Below are positions 51,375 through 61,350 of a stretch of DNA of 64,000 bases, piece by piece. The notes below the pieces were generated by a model, which worked only from the letters and a program-made list of their open reading frames with translations, had not been told where the DNA came from and made no database searches. The position numbers and the translations under genes were made by a program. Source of the stretch: Pseudodesulfovibrio tunisiensis (GTDB taxonomy: Bacteria > Desulfobacterota > Desulfovibrionia > Desulfovibrionales > Desulfovibrionaceae); assembly GCF_022809775.1 (NCBI RefSeq), contig NZ_CP094380.1:2207501-2271500 (forward strand), written 5' to 3'. Position 1 is the stretch's first letter, and each line of letters starts with the position of its first letter.

Positions 51375-52789
51375 CCATCCTGCTTCCCATCGAACTGACC
51401 GAGGCCGAACGCGCGCTGTGGGAAACCGGCGACGCAAAAACGCTTCTGTCCCGGCTCGGGGAAACCCTGAAGGAGCTTGCCTGCGAGAATTCAGTCATCA
51501 TTTCGGGCAGTCCCGACACCCTGCCATCATGGGCATGGGATTTCGGAATGCCCGTGGTTCCGACCAGAGGCAACGTCAGGGCGACGGAAAGCCTGCTCCC
51601 GCCGGGCGGTCCGGCCAGCCTGCAAACCCTGGCCGCGATGGGAACCCGGGAAACTCACGAAATCGCGATGATCGATTTCCGCAGCTGCCTGATTTCCCCC
51701 GAATCGGTACGGACCGCTCTTGCGGACCTGAAACGCGACCACGCTCCCCGCATTTCCGTTGCCCCGGCACGACTGAACTGCGCCATACTGGAATGTCCGC
51801 ACGACATTCTGGCCGTGGGACGACTGGCTCTGAAGGATGAAAACCTGCATCCGCATGATGTTCCGGACCAGATCGCGAGCAGGATGCCAAAAGCCGCAGG
51901 ATTGTCCATCCCCTTTCCCCTTCCTGCCATGATGACGGCTTCGGCCGAAAAGGCGGCAACGCCGTCCTGCCCATGGCGAGCCCTGATCATCGCGCACAAT
52001 GCCTTTGCCCTTGATCCGCTGCTGCCGGAAATCATCCCCGCGGACAGACTCGAACGGCAGCGGTATGCCCCGGCCCGATTCGTCTCGGCCCTCCGCAGGG
52101 AATCGGACGGATTGTACAGACGTTTTTTCCCGGAACTGCCACTCCCGGCAGGCTTCGAATTTCTGGGCATGGACGCGCTCCGGGAAGAAGATTCGGCCGA
52201 CCTGCTCTGCCTGCGCAGAAAAGGCAAAGCCGGGATATGGATCCGCGAATCCCTGGCCCTTCCCGCGACCAGAATGCGGATATGGACATCTTCGGGGCAG
52301 GAAGTTCAGGAATTGCAAAGCGGCTGGACAAATTCCGCACGGGAATCCATCCGGGTCGGAACCCGCAAGTTTATCGGGCCAATTCTGGAGATGGAGGATT
52401 CGCCCCAATCCCTGATCTGGCGAATGGAAAAACCAGCCACGTCAAGAACCGCGGATTTCGTGACCCCGGTTTCCCTGCGAGAACACCTGTGGGACATTGA
52501 TCTCGGGACCGGGACAAAACGCAATTGCGCAAACCGGGCGACCATACGGGGCAGGCAGAACTACCCGGAAAACCTCAGTCCGACCGGCGGCTTGTCAGTT
52601 GGGCGGCTTCCGGATCTGATCGCCATCAAGCCCCTTGGACTCAAGGGGGAGCTCGGGGCGATACGCCTGTCTCCAGCGGAATCCGTTTCCGTCCGGGACC
52701 TGCCCGGCCTGCTGCGCGCAATCGGAACGGTTCGGTCCGAATCTCGCTCCCGGAGGCCTGCGGACTACATGAAAGCGGAAAATTTCTAG
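51362..52789 (+). CDS. Protein of unknown function in the glycan cluster
   Basis: 475 residues. The start QGVTILLPIELTEAERALWETGDAKTLLSRLGETLKEL, then VIISGSPDTLPSWAWDFGMPVVP, is faintly like a nucleotide-sugar transferase fold, but I cannot place it. No signal peptide or membrane segments, so cytoplasmic. Translation starts inside the preceding methyltransferase gene. No function assigned. Confidence 0.7.
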   Translation: MQGVTILLPIELTEAERALWETGDAKTLLSRLGETLKELACENSVIISGSPDTLPSWAWDFGMPVVPTRGNVRATESLLPPGGPASLQTLAAMGTRETHEIAMIDFRSCLISPESVRTALADLKRDHAPRISVAPARLNCAILECPHDILAVGRLALKDENLHPHDVPDQIASRMPKAAGLSIPFPLPAMMTASAEKAATPSCPWRALIIAHNAFALDPLLPEIIPADRLERQRYAPARFVSALRRESDGLYRRFFPELPLPAGFEFLGMDALREEDSADLLCLRRKGKAGIWIRESLALPATRMRIWTSSGQEVQELQSGWTNSARESIRVGTRKFIGPILEMEDSPQSLIWRMEKPATSRTADFVTPVSLREHLWDIDLGTGTKRNCANRATIRGRQNYPENLSPTGGLSVGRLPDLIAIKPLGLKGELGAIRLSPAESVSVRDLPGLLRAIGTVRSESRSRRPADYMKAENF

Positions 52790-52795
52790 AGGTGC

Positions 52796-53938
52796 ATGAT
52801 GTCACGACTTCCTGATGCCAAACAGCCTGCGGAACGCGACACCTGTCGCCGCCGCTTCCTTGAGGCCCAGATGCTGTCGAACCTGCCGCAGACGTCCTGC
52901 AACCTCAGGGAATCGGTCAAGAGCCTCAACCGCGTTCTGAGCAACGAACTGCGCCGGAATTTCGAATGTGTTGACGACCATGCCGCCATACGCCGTGAAG
53001 GAGAGCGCCTGACGAATCAGTGTGCGAGGCTTCAGGCCGCCGGGGCAGCGGAAACCGGGCCATGTCTGCTCGAGGCTTTGCGCAGGTTTCCCGGAGACCG
53101 GGAACTGCTGGCCCTTGCGGACTCGCAGGACGGCACGTTCCGCAACGAGCTGCCTGACGAATTGCGCAGGTTCCGCAAGGTCGCGGAATTCCGCGACGAC
53201 ATGTTCCGCCGAACCTCTGCCACCTGCGCCGTGCCCGGCGGCTTCTGGACAGGAACCATCAAGGGCGAGCTTCGCCGGTTCGATGATGCCGGAACCCTGA
53301 AACAGGAAATCCAGTCAGACACCCGACGCATCGAAAAGATATTCACGGATGCCCGGGCCAATGTCTGGGCCTGCGACCCCATGGCCGGAATCGTGATCGT
53401 GACGAATCCGGATGGCGTTGTCATGCACACCCTGAATCTGGAAGAATTTCTCGTTCCCACGCAGAACGGCCTCACCGGCTGCGGCGGACAATTCGGCGTG
53501 TATCTGGCGGCCTATGACGAGGCAGCCGACCACAGCGCAATTCTGAAAGTCGCCGAAGACTTTTCGGTGTCGCCCGTTCTCGCCTGCCCCGGACATGCGT
53601 ATGTGACGCAAACTCCGCAAGGCGTATTCATGATCGAAGGATTTTCCGGCCAGGTGCGACAACTGCGGCCGGAGCCGACCGACCTGTTCACCCTGCCGGA
53701 AGGCCACATGCTGCGACCGGTGCGCGTCACGGGCTTTTCAGCCGACCGACTTCTCCTTTTCGGCAAGAACACCCTGACCGTCTGCTCCCTGCAAGGCGAG
53801 AAAATCCTGCAAACCAGCTTCATGCGCTTCACGAGCGGCTGTTCGCTGCTCGCGAACATGGAAAGGAACTGGTCCGGCAACAGCCGACTCTATCTGGCGA
53901 ATCCGAACGAGCCGGTCATGCATGTGATGGAGGTCTGA
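52796..53938 (+). CDS. Protein of unknown function in the glycan cluster
   Basis: 380 residues. The first third is helical with Arg-rich segments (LRESVKSLNRVLSNELRRNFE). The rest is mostly beta with repeats of the kind RIEKIFTDARANVWACDPMAGIVIVTNPDGVVMHTLNL, suggestive of a beta-propeller. No known family. GAGGTGC precedes ATGATG. It ends one base before the CMP-sugar synthetase start. Confidence 0.7.
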   Translation: MMSRLPDAKQPAERDTCRRRFLEAQMLSNLPQTSCNLRESVKSLNRVLSNELRRNFECVDDHAAIRREGERLTNQCARLQAAGAAETGPCLLEALRRFPGDRELLALADSQDGTFRNELPDELRRFRKVAEFRDDMFRRTSATCAVPGGFWTGTIKGELRRFDDAGTLKQEIQSDTRRIEKIFTDARANVWACDPMAGIVIVTNPDGVVMHTLNLEEFLVPTQNGLTGCGGQFGVYLAAYDEAADHSAILKVAEDFSVSPVLACPGHAYVTQTPQGVFMIEGFSGQVRQLRPEPTDLFTLPEGHMLRPVRVTGFSADRLLLFGKNTLTVCSLQGEKILQTSFMRFTSGCSLLANMERNWSGNSRLYLANPNEPVMHVMEV

Positions 53939-53939
53939 C

Positions 53940-54650
53940 GTGAAACGACTCTGCATCATCCCCGCCCGTGGCGGATCCAAGGGCATTCCCCACAAGAACA
54001 TTGCGGACGTCTGCGGACGGCCCCTGATCGATTATACCATTTCCCAGGCGCTGAACTCGAACGTCTTCGACCGCATCGTGGTCTCGACGGACGATCCGAT
54101 CATCGCCGACGTGGCATGCGCCAGCGGTGCGGAAGTGCCGTTCCTGCGCCCGTCCGAATTCGCGGATGACACGGCCTCGCCGCATCTCGGCGTGGAATAC
54201 ACTGTTGATCGGCTGAAGACCGGGGAAAAATATGAAGCGGAAGGACTGGTCGTCCTTTTTCCCACTCACCCGTTCCGAACCGCGAGCATGCTTCGCCACC
54301 TGTCGAACAGGATGGAAAGCCATCATGTCGTCAAGACGGTCATCCCTGTGCGGCCGGATGCCGTCAGCTATCTCTGCGAAAAGGAGGACGGCCGCCTGCA
54401 TCCTCTGCTGCAAGGGGATGACGAGACCCTGAGCCTGACGGCATTCCACGTCCCGGCAGGCACCTTCTACGGCGTGACCACAGCCTACTGGGACAGGAAA
54501 CTGCATTGGGACAGCAACATGCAGCACTCCTTCCGCTATCATCATCATGAATTGACAAACCCGATCGAATGCATCGACATAGACGCTCCGGAAGACCTCG
54601 AGGTGGCAAGGGAAATCATTTCCCGAAATCTCTACGACTTCACGGCGTAG
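53940..54650 (+). CDS. neuA: CMP-nonulosonate (acylneuraminate) cytidylyltransferase
   Basis: 236 residues: CIIPARGGSKGIPHKNIADVCGRPLIDYTISQAL, the CTP-binding start of NeuA/PseF/LegF proteins; VVSTDDPIIADVACASGAEVPFLRP and CIDIDAPEDLEVAREII complete the family pattern. It activates a sialic-acid-like sugar as its CMP form. The start is GTG at 53940, six bases after GGAGG. Which nonulosonic acid is not told by sequence. Confidence 0.9.
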   Translation: MKRLCIIPARGGSKGIPHKNIADVCGRPLIDYTISQALNSNVFDRIVVSTDDPIIADVACASGAEVPFLRPSEFADDTASPHLGVEYTVDRLKTGEKYEAEGLVVLFPTHPFRTASMLRHLSNRMESHHVVKTVIPVRPDAVSYLCEKEDGRLHPLLQGDDETLSLTAFHVPAGTFYGVTTAYWDRKLHWDSNMQHSFRYHHHELTNPIECIDIDAPEDLEVAREIISRNLYDFTA

Positions 54651-54672
54651 CGCCACCCAAAAGGAGTCCCCC

Positions 54673-55680
54673 TTGAAAAGCATGGACCCGACAACCTTGC
54701 GCAGCATGGCGGAGGACCGCCCTCTGAGCGGTCCCGAAATCCATCCCGTCAACCAGTTCTACGGGCACGCGGCCCTGTTGAAGCAATTTCTCGGCCTGAA
54801 ACCGGAATATTCGCTCAAGGTCATGCTTGAGCATGCTCCCTGCGTCCAGGAATTCATCTGGGACGTGGAGGAAAATTCCAGACTGCCCATTCTCCTGTGC
54901 GCATCCGAACGCTATGCGAAATACTTCAACGCAAACAATCGTGGCGGGAAAAAGGCGATCCCCATCGGTCCCTACCCGGCCTACCTGCCCAGGCCGCAGG
55001 GCCAGCAGGACGGGACGCAACGGACTCTGCTCCTCTTTCCCAAGCATTCCACGCACCACATCCAAGTGGAATACGACGTGGAGGCGTACCTTTGCAGGAT
55101 AGAGGATGTGGCGGGACAATTCGACCGCGTCGTGGCCTGCCTGTACTGGAAGGACATCCTGCTCGGCATGGATGAAAGATACCGCCGGGCAGGTATTGAA
55201 CTCGTCACTGCCGGACACATGTTCGACAACGGCTTCCTGCCCCGACTTCTCGAGATCGTCAGCGGCGCGGACCTCGTGGTTTCCGGACACCCCGGAACCG
55301 ACGTGAGCTATTCCGTGCTCATGGGCAAACCCGTGATGATCATCCCCAATCACGACGTCATGCGCTACGACGATCCGCAGCTGGAAGCGGAGCACAGGAA
55401 AAGCCTGACCAGAACGAACGAAATGCAACGCATCTATCCGCAGGTATTCAACAGGCCTCTGGACGCACCCACCCCGGCTCAGGTCGAACTGGTCGAAGGA
55501 TTCTGCGGCGTGCGCAATGTCAAATCCCGCGAGGCTCTCCGAGAAATAGTGGTGGAGGCCGAACGGTTGTACTGCGCAAAATACGGCCTTGAATTCACCT
55601 TGCCGGTTTTCGAGGAATCGAACTCCCTGCCTCTGCCTCGATCCCAGGCCAAGGAGACCGCACATGACCAATGCAGATAG
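54673..55680 (+). CDS. Possible GT-B type glycan protein
   Basis: 335 residues. The C-terminal half has IVSGADLVVSGHPGTDVSYSVLMGKPVMIIP, the look of a GT-B donor-binding end as in epimerases or capsule transferases, and LLLFPKHSTHHIQVEYDVEAYL in the middle. The family is not certain. The start is probably TTG at 54673, six bases after AAGGAG; ATG 54682 is too far from that site. It overlaps the next gene by 17 bp. Confidence 0.65.
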   Translation: MKSMDPTTLRSMAEDRPLSGPEIHPVNQFYGHAALLKQFLGLKPEYSLKVMLEHAPCVQEFIWDVEENSRLPILLCASERYAKYFNANNRGGKKAIPIGPYPAYLPRPQGQQDGTQRTLLLFPKHSTHHIQVEYDVEAYLCRIEDVAGQFDRVVACLYWKDILLGMDERYRRAGIELVTAGHMFDNGFLPRLLEIVSGADLVVSGHPGTDVSYSVLMGKPVMIIPNHDVMRYDDPQLEAEHRKSLTRTNEMQRIYPQVFNRPLDAPTPAQVELVEGFCGVRNVKSREALREIVVEAERLYCAKYGLEFTLPVFEESNSLPLPRSQAKETAHDQCR

Positions 55681-56992
55681 GATAGCCACGGACCGGCTCG
55701 TCCTGCATCCCATGGACGAATCCCTTGCGGGCCGGGAATGGGCGGGCTGGCTGAACGATCCGGAAAACGTCGCCTTCAGCAGACAGCGCGACAGGGTGCA
55801 CACTCCGGAATCCTGCGCCGAGTATGTCCGCTCCTTCCGGGGGACCCCGAACAGTCTCTGGGCGATAACCCTGACCGGAAGCAATCGGCATGTGGGCAAC
55901 ATTGCAGCCCATGTGGACGAACGCAATTCCGTGGCCAACGTGGCCCTGATGATCGGCGCGCACGACTGCAAGGGCATGGGACTGGCCACGGAAGCTCTCG
56001 TGGCAACTGCCGAATGGCTCATGAATGTCCGGGGCATCCGCAAGGTGGAAGTCGGAACCATGGCAGCCAACAAGGCCATGATCCGCGTTGCCCGAAAGTC
56101 GGGCATGATCGAGGACGGACGGCGCAGGGGCCAGTTTCTTCTTGAAGGAAAACCCGTGGATGTGGTCTATTTCGCCTTGTTCGCAAAACCAAACGCCGGA
56201 GACGCCGTTTTCTCCGGAAAAACGGATTCGCCAGAAAAAATGAAAACCGATTCACCAAAATCCGTTGCCCTGATTGAAGCCCGCATGGGTTCCTCGCGCC
56301 TGCCCGGCAAGGTAATGCTCGACATGGCCGGCGCCCCCATGCTGCAACGCATGATCGAACGGGTGCGTCTCAGCCGCAGTCTGGACGAAATCGTTGTTGC
56401 CACCACAACCAACCCGAGCGACGACATAATCCAGGCCCTGTGCGACCGACTCGGCTGCCCTGCATTCCGGGGATCGGAGCACGACATGCTGGACAGACTG
56501 CTCCAGGCGGCCCGGGCGCACCATGCGGACATCATTGTCCAGCTCACCGGCGACTGCCCGCTCATCGACCCCGCGCACATAGACCGCAGTCTGGACGAAC
56601 TGGAAAAAACCGGCGCGGACTATGTATCCAACAGCCTTACCCCGAGCTTTCCCATCGGCTTCGACGTGCGCCTGTTTCCCACATCCGTACTGGAAGAAGT
56701 CGATCGCCTGACCATGGACCCCATAGACAGGGTGCATGGCAGCTACTACATCTACACCCATCCCGAACAATTCCGGCTGGCTGGATGGGAAGCCGACAGG
56801 GACATGGAAAAGGAACTGCGCCTTACCGTTGATGAATTTTCGGATTACGAAGTGGTGCGCCGGGTCTTCGAAGCCCTGCTGCCGGGCGGCATCGATTTCA
56901 CGGCCGAACAGGTGGTCAACTGGTTGCGCGAACATCCGGAAATCGCGGGCCTGAACAGAAACGTCCGCCAGAAACGCCCCGAGGAGGGATGA
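55664..56992 (+). CDS. GNAT acetyltransferase fused to SpsF-type cytidylyltransferase
   Basis: 442 residues. About 1-180 is a RimJ/PseH-like N-acetyltransferase (TDRLVLHPMDESLAGREWAGWLNDPENVAF, acetyl-CoA loop HDCKGMGLATEAL). A polar linker (about 183-200) leads to an SpsF-like cytidylyltransferase (ALIEARMGSSRLPGKVMLDMAGAPMLQRMIERV, GDCPLIDPAHIDRSLDEL). Related separate proteins act in pseudaminic and legionaminic synthesis and in spore-coat sugars. AAGGAG seven bases before ATG. The 3' end overlaps the oxidoreductase gene by 4 bp. Confidence 0.88.
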   Translation: MTNADRIATDRLVLHPMDESLAGREWAGWLNDPENVAFSRQRDRVHTPESCAEYVRSFRGTPNSLWAITLTGSNRHVGNIAAHVDERNSVANVALMIGAHDCKGMGLATEALVATAEWLMNVRGIRKVEVGTMAANKAMIRVARKSGMIEDGRRRGQFLLEGKPVDVVYFALFAKPNAGDAVFSGKTDSPEKMKTDSPKSVALIEARMGSSRLPGKVMLDMAGAPMLQRMIERVRLSRSLDEIVVATTTNPSDDIIQALCDRLGCPAFRGSEHDMLDRLLQAARAHHADIIVQLTGDCPLIDPAHIDRSLDELEKTGADYVSNSLTPSFPIGFDVRLFPTSVLEEVDRLTMDPIDRVHGSYYIYTHPEQFRLAGWEADRDMEKELRLTVDEFSDYEVVRRVFEALLPGGIDFTAEQVVNWLREHPEIAGLNRNVRQKRPEEG

Positions 56993-57960
56993 TGCTCAAG
57001 GCCGCAGTCATCGGGCTGGGCCGCATCGGCTCGACTCTGGACGCTTCGGGAACGCCCACGCCCCTGACCCATGCCGGAGGCTTTGCCGCACACCCGGAGT
57101 TCGAGCTGGTCGCCGTCTGCGACAGCGACGCAGCCCGCAACCGCAGCGAGGCCAAACGCTGGGGGACCGCCGCCTTTGCCTCGGTTTCCCAAGCCATGGC
57201 CGAAACCCGGCCTGACGTGGTCAGCATCTGCACCCCGACCGAAACCCATCTGGACACACTGCGGCAGGTTGTCGAGTTCCATCCCGGATGCGTGATCATG
57301 GAAAAGCCCCTTGGCCCGAACATGGATTCGGCACGGGAACTCGTCCGGCTGTGCGAAAGCCGCGAAATACCGCTTCTGGTTCACATCCCCAGAAGATTCA
57401 TTCCCCTGTACGAATCTCTGCGACGAAAAATCCGGAACGGCTCCCGGGCTGTCAGCGCATCCATCAAGTACGCCAAGGGGATACGCCATAACGGTTTCCA
57501 TGCCGTGGCCCTGATGCTGTCCATGTTCGGCGAGGCGCAGGAAGCCACGCCTCTTGCCGTTCGCCGCGACTTTTTCCCGGACGACCCCACGGTTTCCCTC
57601 CACTTTCAATGCGAACGATGCGACGACGTTCATTTCCAGGCCCTTGACGAGCGCCTGTTCACGCACTTCGAATTCGACGTGATTCTCGAGGACGGCCGCT
57701 ACACCTTCTACAAGGATGATTTCGCCGCACTCAGGCATGAAGTGCAATGGAACGAACAATACCAGTGCCAATCCCTGCGCCCGGTCGGCGAGGAAGGCAC
57801 GGGCAAGGAACAGGCCATGCTCGAACTGCTGAACCATGCAGCGGACATGATCCGAAACGGCACGCCTTCGTGCTGCGACGGCCGATTCGCGCTCAAGGTG
57901 CAGGCAATGTGCGAAGCCATACTCGACCACGTACAGGACAATGACCATGCGGACCATTGA
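56989..57960 (+). CDS. Gfo/Idh/MocA family oxidoreductase
   Basis: 323 residues: AAVIGLGRIGSTLD (NAD-binding), FELVAVCDSDAARN, DVVSICTPTETHLDTLRQVVE and VIMEKPLGPNMDSA, the family's EKP motif. It oxidises or reduces a sugar, probably a nucleotide sugar in this cluster. ATGATG start; the first overlaps the previous stop. Ends 20 bp inside the next gene. Confidence 0.9.
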   Translation: MMLKAAVIGLGRIGSTLDASGTPTPLTHAGGFAAHPEFELVAVCDSDAARNRSEAKRWGTAAFASVSQAMAETRPDVVSICTPTETHLDTLRQVVEFHPGCVIMEKPLGPNMDSARELVRLCESREIPLLVHIPRRFIPLYESLRRKIRNGSRAVSASIKYAKGIRHNGFHAVALMLSMFGEAQEATPLAVRRDFFPDDPTVSLHFQCERCDDVHFQALDERLFTHFEFDVILEDGRYTFYKDDFAALRHEVQWNEQYQCQSLRPVGEEGTGKEQAMLELLNHAADMIRNGTPSCCDGRFALKVQAMCEAILDHVQDNDHADH

Positions 57961-58915
57961 AGTCATGGCCCGACTCGCTGGCCCGAACGCGGCAATCCAT
58001 GTCTGCGCGGCCGACCCCGGAGCGTTTTCGCTGCTCGGCGAAGTTGCCCGCGAGCTGAAGGAACAGGGCATTGCCGGCATGTTCTTCGTCGAAGGCTGGG
58101 CCATGAATGCCTCTTCCCCGCAACAGCACGACACCATCCCCCTGACCTTCGAGGCCTTCCAAAGGCAGACCGGACCGGACGACGTCCTGCTGCTCGGCGT
58201 GCGCATGGATTTTCCGCGCACCCGCGAAATTCTCGGCCTTGCACGCAAGCAGGGCCTGAAGACCGCGCTGGTCTTCGACCACTGGAAGAACTACACGGAA
58301 CATTTTCTCGGGCAGAACGAATGCGTACTTCCGGACCACATTCTGATGCCGGACGAAACAGCCCGGCAGGCCCTGCTCGACAGCTTCGCACTCCACCCGG
58401 AACTGACCGGCTACGACAAGGATCGGGTTCTGATTCTGGGACACCCGGCACTGGAAAAATCCGTAGCGGCCATCAATGCCTTTTCCGGGGCGGACGCACG
58501 TGCCCTGCTCAATTCCCTCGGACTGGGCGACATGCCTGTCGCCGGACTTTTTCTGGAGCCGGTCCGGCCCGAGGATGGCTACGGCTACGACACGAAATCC
58601 CTGGTTGCGTTCGTGGCCGACTGGATGAAGGAAAACCGCCCCGGAACAGCCGTACTGGTCAAGCCGCACCCCCGGGACACGAACTTTTCCGGTCGGGATC
58701 TCGCCCCGTTCGCCCGACACGGCATTCCGGCCCGACTGGTTTCCGGCCCGGCCGAACCTCTTGTCGGCGCCACAAGCGAAACATGGGGCATGACCTCGCT
58801 CGTGCTTGTCGCGGCCCTGCTCGCAGGCAAGCACGTCATCAGCTTTCAGCCCGGCCGCACGGAGCTCGGGCGCAAACAATCCAACTCCTATCTGGAACCA
58901 TGGGTCATCGAATGA
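57941..58915 (+). CDS. Possible GT-B type transferase
   Basis: 324 residues. VLVKPHPRD and the later SETWGMTSLVLVAALLAGKHVISFQPGRTE are like the C-terminal halves of CDP-glycerol/Kdo-type transferases, where a KPHP motif and a Ser-rich loop hold the donor. The N-terminal half (LLGEVARELKEQGIAGMFFVEGWAMN, ALVFDHWKNYTEHFLG) fits a Rossmann-like domain. Family uncertain. Start at 57941 or 57947. Its stop overlaps the aminotransferase start (ATGA). Confidence 0.65.
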   Translation: MTMRTIEVMARLAGPNAAIHVCAADPGAFSLLGEVARELKEQGIAGMFFVEGWAMNASSPQQHDTIPLTFEAFQRQTGPDDVLLLGVRMDFPRTREILGLARKQGLKTALVFDHWKNYTEHFLGQNECVLPDHILMPDETARQALLDSFALHPELTGYDKDRVLILGHPALEKSVAAINAFSGADARALLNSLGLGDMPVAGLFLEPVRPEDGYGYDTKSLVAFVADWMKENRPGTAVLVKPHPRDTNFSGRDLAPFARHGIPARLVSGPAEPLVGATSETWGMTSLVLVAALLAGKHVISFQPGRTELGRKQSNSYLEPWVIE

Positions 58916-60210
58916 ACAAACATGATCTCGCCCTGTTCGGAGGCAATCCCGTCCGCACCACTCCCTTTCCCCGGTACAACACGATGGGACAGGAGGAGCG
59001 GGAGGCAGTGCTCCGCGTCATTGATTCCGGCGACCTGTCCAAATTCATGGGCGCATGGACCGACGGCTTTTACGGCGGCCCGGAAGTTCGTGCACTGGAA
59101 GAGGAATGGGCCGTGGAAATCGGAGCCGAACGGGCCGTGTCCGTGAATTCCGCATCCTCCGGCCTGATAGTGGCTCTGGGCGCGGCCGGAGTCGGTCCCC
59201 ACGACGAAGTCATCGTCTCCCCCTACAGCATGTGCATCAGCGCCACGGCCCCGCTGTTCTGGGGCGCGGTCCCGGTCTTCTGCGACGTGGAGCCGGACAC
59301 CTACTGCGTGGACCCGGCAGAAATGGAAGCCCTGATAACCCCGCGAACAAAGGCGATCCTTGCCGTGGACATCTTCGGCCAACCCGCGGACTTCGACGGG
59401 ATCATGGAGATCGCGGACCGGCACGGGCTGATCGTGATCGAGGACGCGGCACAGGCCCCGCTCGCGGAGCTGCATGGAAAACGGGCCGGAACCCTTGGCC
59501 ATATCGGCGTGTTTTCCCTGAACTGCCACAAGCACATCCATTGCGGCGAAGGCGGAATAGCCGTCACGAACGACGAAAGGCTGGCCGAACGCATGTGCCT
59601 GATCCGCAACCATGCCGAAGCCGCAGCAGGCCCGCGCCATGAGACCGATCTGACCAATCTGGTGGGATACAACATGCGCATGACCGAACTGGAGGCATCC
59701 GTGGCGCGCTGCCAACTCCGCAAGCTCCACCCTCTGGTCGAAACCCGGCGCAGCAACTGCGCGGCCACGATCGAAGGCCTGGAGGCCCTGCCCGGAATCC
59801 GGTTCGGCGGCATCCGGGAAAACGCGTCGCACTCCTTTTACCTGCTGCCGTTCCTGTTTGACGAAATCAGGGCCGAAGTCGGCCGCGAACGCTTTCTCGA
59901 AGCGGTCCGGGCCGAACTTGCCCCAACCCGGGGCAGGGAAAAGGAAGGAGTCAAGATATACGGTGGCTATGTGCAGCCCATATACTGGCTGCCGATCTTT
60001 CAGCAACGCATGGCTCTGGGGCGGAACGGCTTCCCCTTCGCGGATTCCGGAGTCGGCTATGAGCGCGGCCTGTGTCCGACCGTCGAACGCCTGCATCTGA
60101 AGGAGCTGTTCTGCTCGGACCTGATGCACGCGGCCATGGCCGCAACGGACGTGGAGGACGTTGTCACGGCATTCCACAAGGTCTGGGAAGGACGTTCCTT
60201 CCTGAAATGA
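58912..60210 (+). CDS. DegT/DnrJ/EryC1/StrS family sugar aminotransferase
   Basis: 432 residues, PLP-dependent: AVSVNSASSGLIVALGAAGVGPHDEVIVSPYSMC, AVDIFGQPADFDGI, VIEDAAQAPLAELHGKRAGTLGHIGVFSLNCHKHIHCGEGG with the PLP Lys in the last part, and NLVGYNMRMTELEASVARCQL. It places an amino group on a keto sugar. Last gene of the rightward run; 12 bp from the convergent amidotransferase gene, with no clear terminator between. Confidence 0.93.
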   Translation: MNKHDLALFGGNPVRTTPFPRYNTMGQEEREAVLRVIDSGDLSKFMGAWTDGFYGGPEVRALEEEWAVEIGAERAVSVNSASSGLIVALGAAGVGPHDEVIVSPYSMCISATAPLFWGAVPVFCDVEPDTYCVDPAEMEALITPRTKAILAVDIFGQPADFDGIMEIADRHGLIVIEDAAQAPLAELHGKRAGTLGHIGVFSLNCHKHIHCGEGGIAVTNDERLAERMCLIRNHAEAAAGPRHETDLTNLVGYNMRMTELEASVARCQLRKLHPLVETRRSNCAATIEGLEALPGIRFGGIRENASHSFYLLPFLFDEIRAEVGRERFLEAVRAELAPTRGREKEGVKIYGGYVQPIYWLPIFQQRMALGRNGFPFADSGVGYERGLCPTVERLHLKELFCSDLMHAAMAATDVEDVVTAFHKVWEGRSFLK

Positions 60211-60222
60211 TCGGAAAGGGAA

Positions 60223-61350
60223 TCAGCCAAGCGGGGTATTGTCGAAATCCACGGCAAGGTGCCATCGGCCATCGGTCCGGCGCCATATGTCCCTGTTGCG
60301 GAACCTCTCGACCAGCTCGTCGAATTCGGCCCGGCTGATACCGAAGTACCGGCAGAGCCTTTCCACGAAACGGGGTGCGCATCTGCCGTCGTAAAGTCGC
60401 GCAAGACGCACGCCTTCCTCTCTGGTCATGTTGCCCAGACGGATTTCCTCGCTCACCTGGTCCACGACCTTGCCGAACCCGAGCTTGATGTACTTGAGCA
60501 TCTGGTTGACGATCACGAAATCCTCGTCCAGAGCCTCGTGCCCGGTTATGTCCCCGATGTCTTCGGGCGGATCAGGGCGGACCTGCATGCCGTGACGCAT
60601 GGAGAATTCAGCGTTTTTCCGTTTGCCGAAATCCCGGATGTAGTAGCCGAGATACACGATTCGCATCATGGAATTCTCCATCTCGGCATCGGTCGGGAAA
60701 CGGTACAGAATGGTCCTTTCCGCCCCCATGTCCCGAGGCATGACGCTTTCCAGCCCGCTGGCAATGGTGTTTCCGTATCTGACCCGGTTGGCGTTGCCGT
60801 CCACCGTGCCCAGACAGAGTTCCCCGACGGTCTGGGCCGGATTCTCGCCCAGAAAGATCAAGGGAATCCTGTAGCCCAGGGACACCCTCGGCGCACTGGC
60901 GTACAACGCCATTTCACACGACTTGAACAGATTGCCGTACCGGGTGAGACTCTCCCACTGCAACCGTTTCCACACTCCGGGAGCCGGACAGTAGTTGATC
61001 ATGTCGAACCCGAGTTCGATGAGGTTGGCAATGTTGTGCGCTCCCCGGTCGGCGAGCTGCTCCGGAGGATAGGCGCAGTTCACCAGCAACGGATTCAGCC
61101 CGAGTTCATCCCGCACGAACATGGCCTGCCGCGTGCTGTCCTTGCCTCCGCTCACCCCGATGAGGCAATCGTAGCCATGCGAGGCGTGAGCCCGGCCATA
61201 CTCCGCGATTTCCTCCAGTTCAGCGCGTCGGGCTTCCCAGTCCACCTCGGGAGCATTTTCCGCAAAACGGCAGGCCGGACAGATTCCCTCGTCGTCAAAC
61301 CGGATTCCGGGACGTGTATCCGGCTGCACGCACCGCTTGCAATACCGCAT
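60223..61350 (-). CDS. N-acetyl sugar amidotransferase (PseA/WbpG type)
   Basis: 375 residues. N-terminal zinc-like pair YCKRC...CPAC, then a complete PP-loop LIGVSGGKDSTRQAMF for ATP, and GYYIRDFGKRKNAEFSMRHGMQ, EDFVIVNQMLKYIKLGFGKVVDQVSEEIRLGNM. The family turns N-acetyl sugars into acetamidino sugars, usually with HisH/HisF-like partners, which are not in the window. Start at 61350 is set by GGGGAG and by TGATG overlap with the sulfotransferase stop. Confidence 0.9.
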   Translation of the reverse strand: MRYCKRCVQPDTRPGIRFDDEGICPACRFAENAPEVDWEARRAELEEIAEYGRAHASHGYDCLIGVSGGKDSTRQAMFVRDELGLNPLLVNCAYPPEQLADRGAHNIANLIELGFDMINYCPAPGVWKRLQWESLTRYGNLFKSCEMALYASAPRVSLGYRIPLIFLGENPAQTVGELCLGTVDGNANRVRYGNTIASGLESVMPRDMGAERTILYRFPTDAEMENSMMRIVYLGYYIRDFGKRKNAEFSMRHGMQVRPDPPEDIGDITGHEALDEDFVIVNQMLKYIKLGFGKVVDQVSEEIRLGNMTREEGVRLARLYDGRCAPRFVERLCRYFGISRAEFDELVERFRNRDIWRRTDGRWHLAVDFDNTPLG

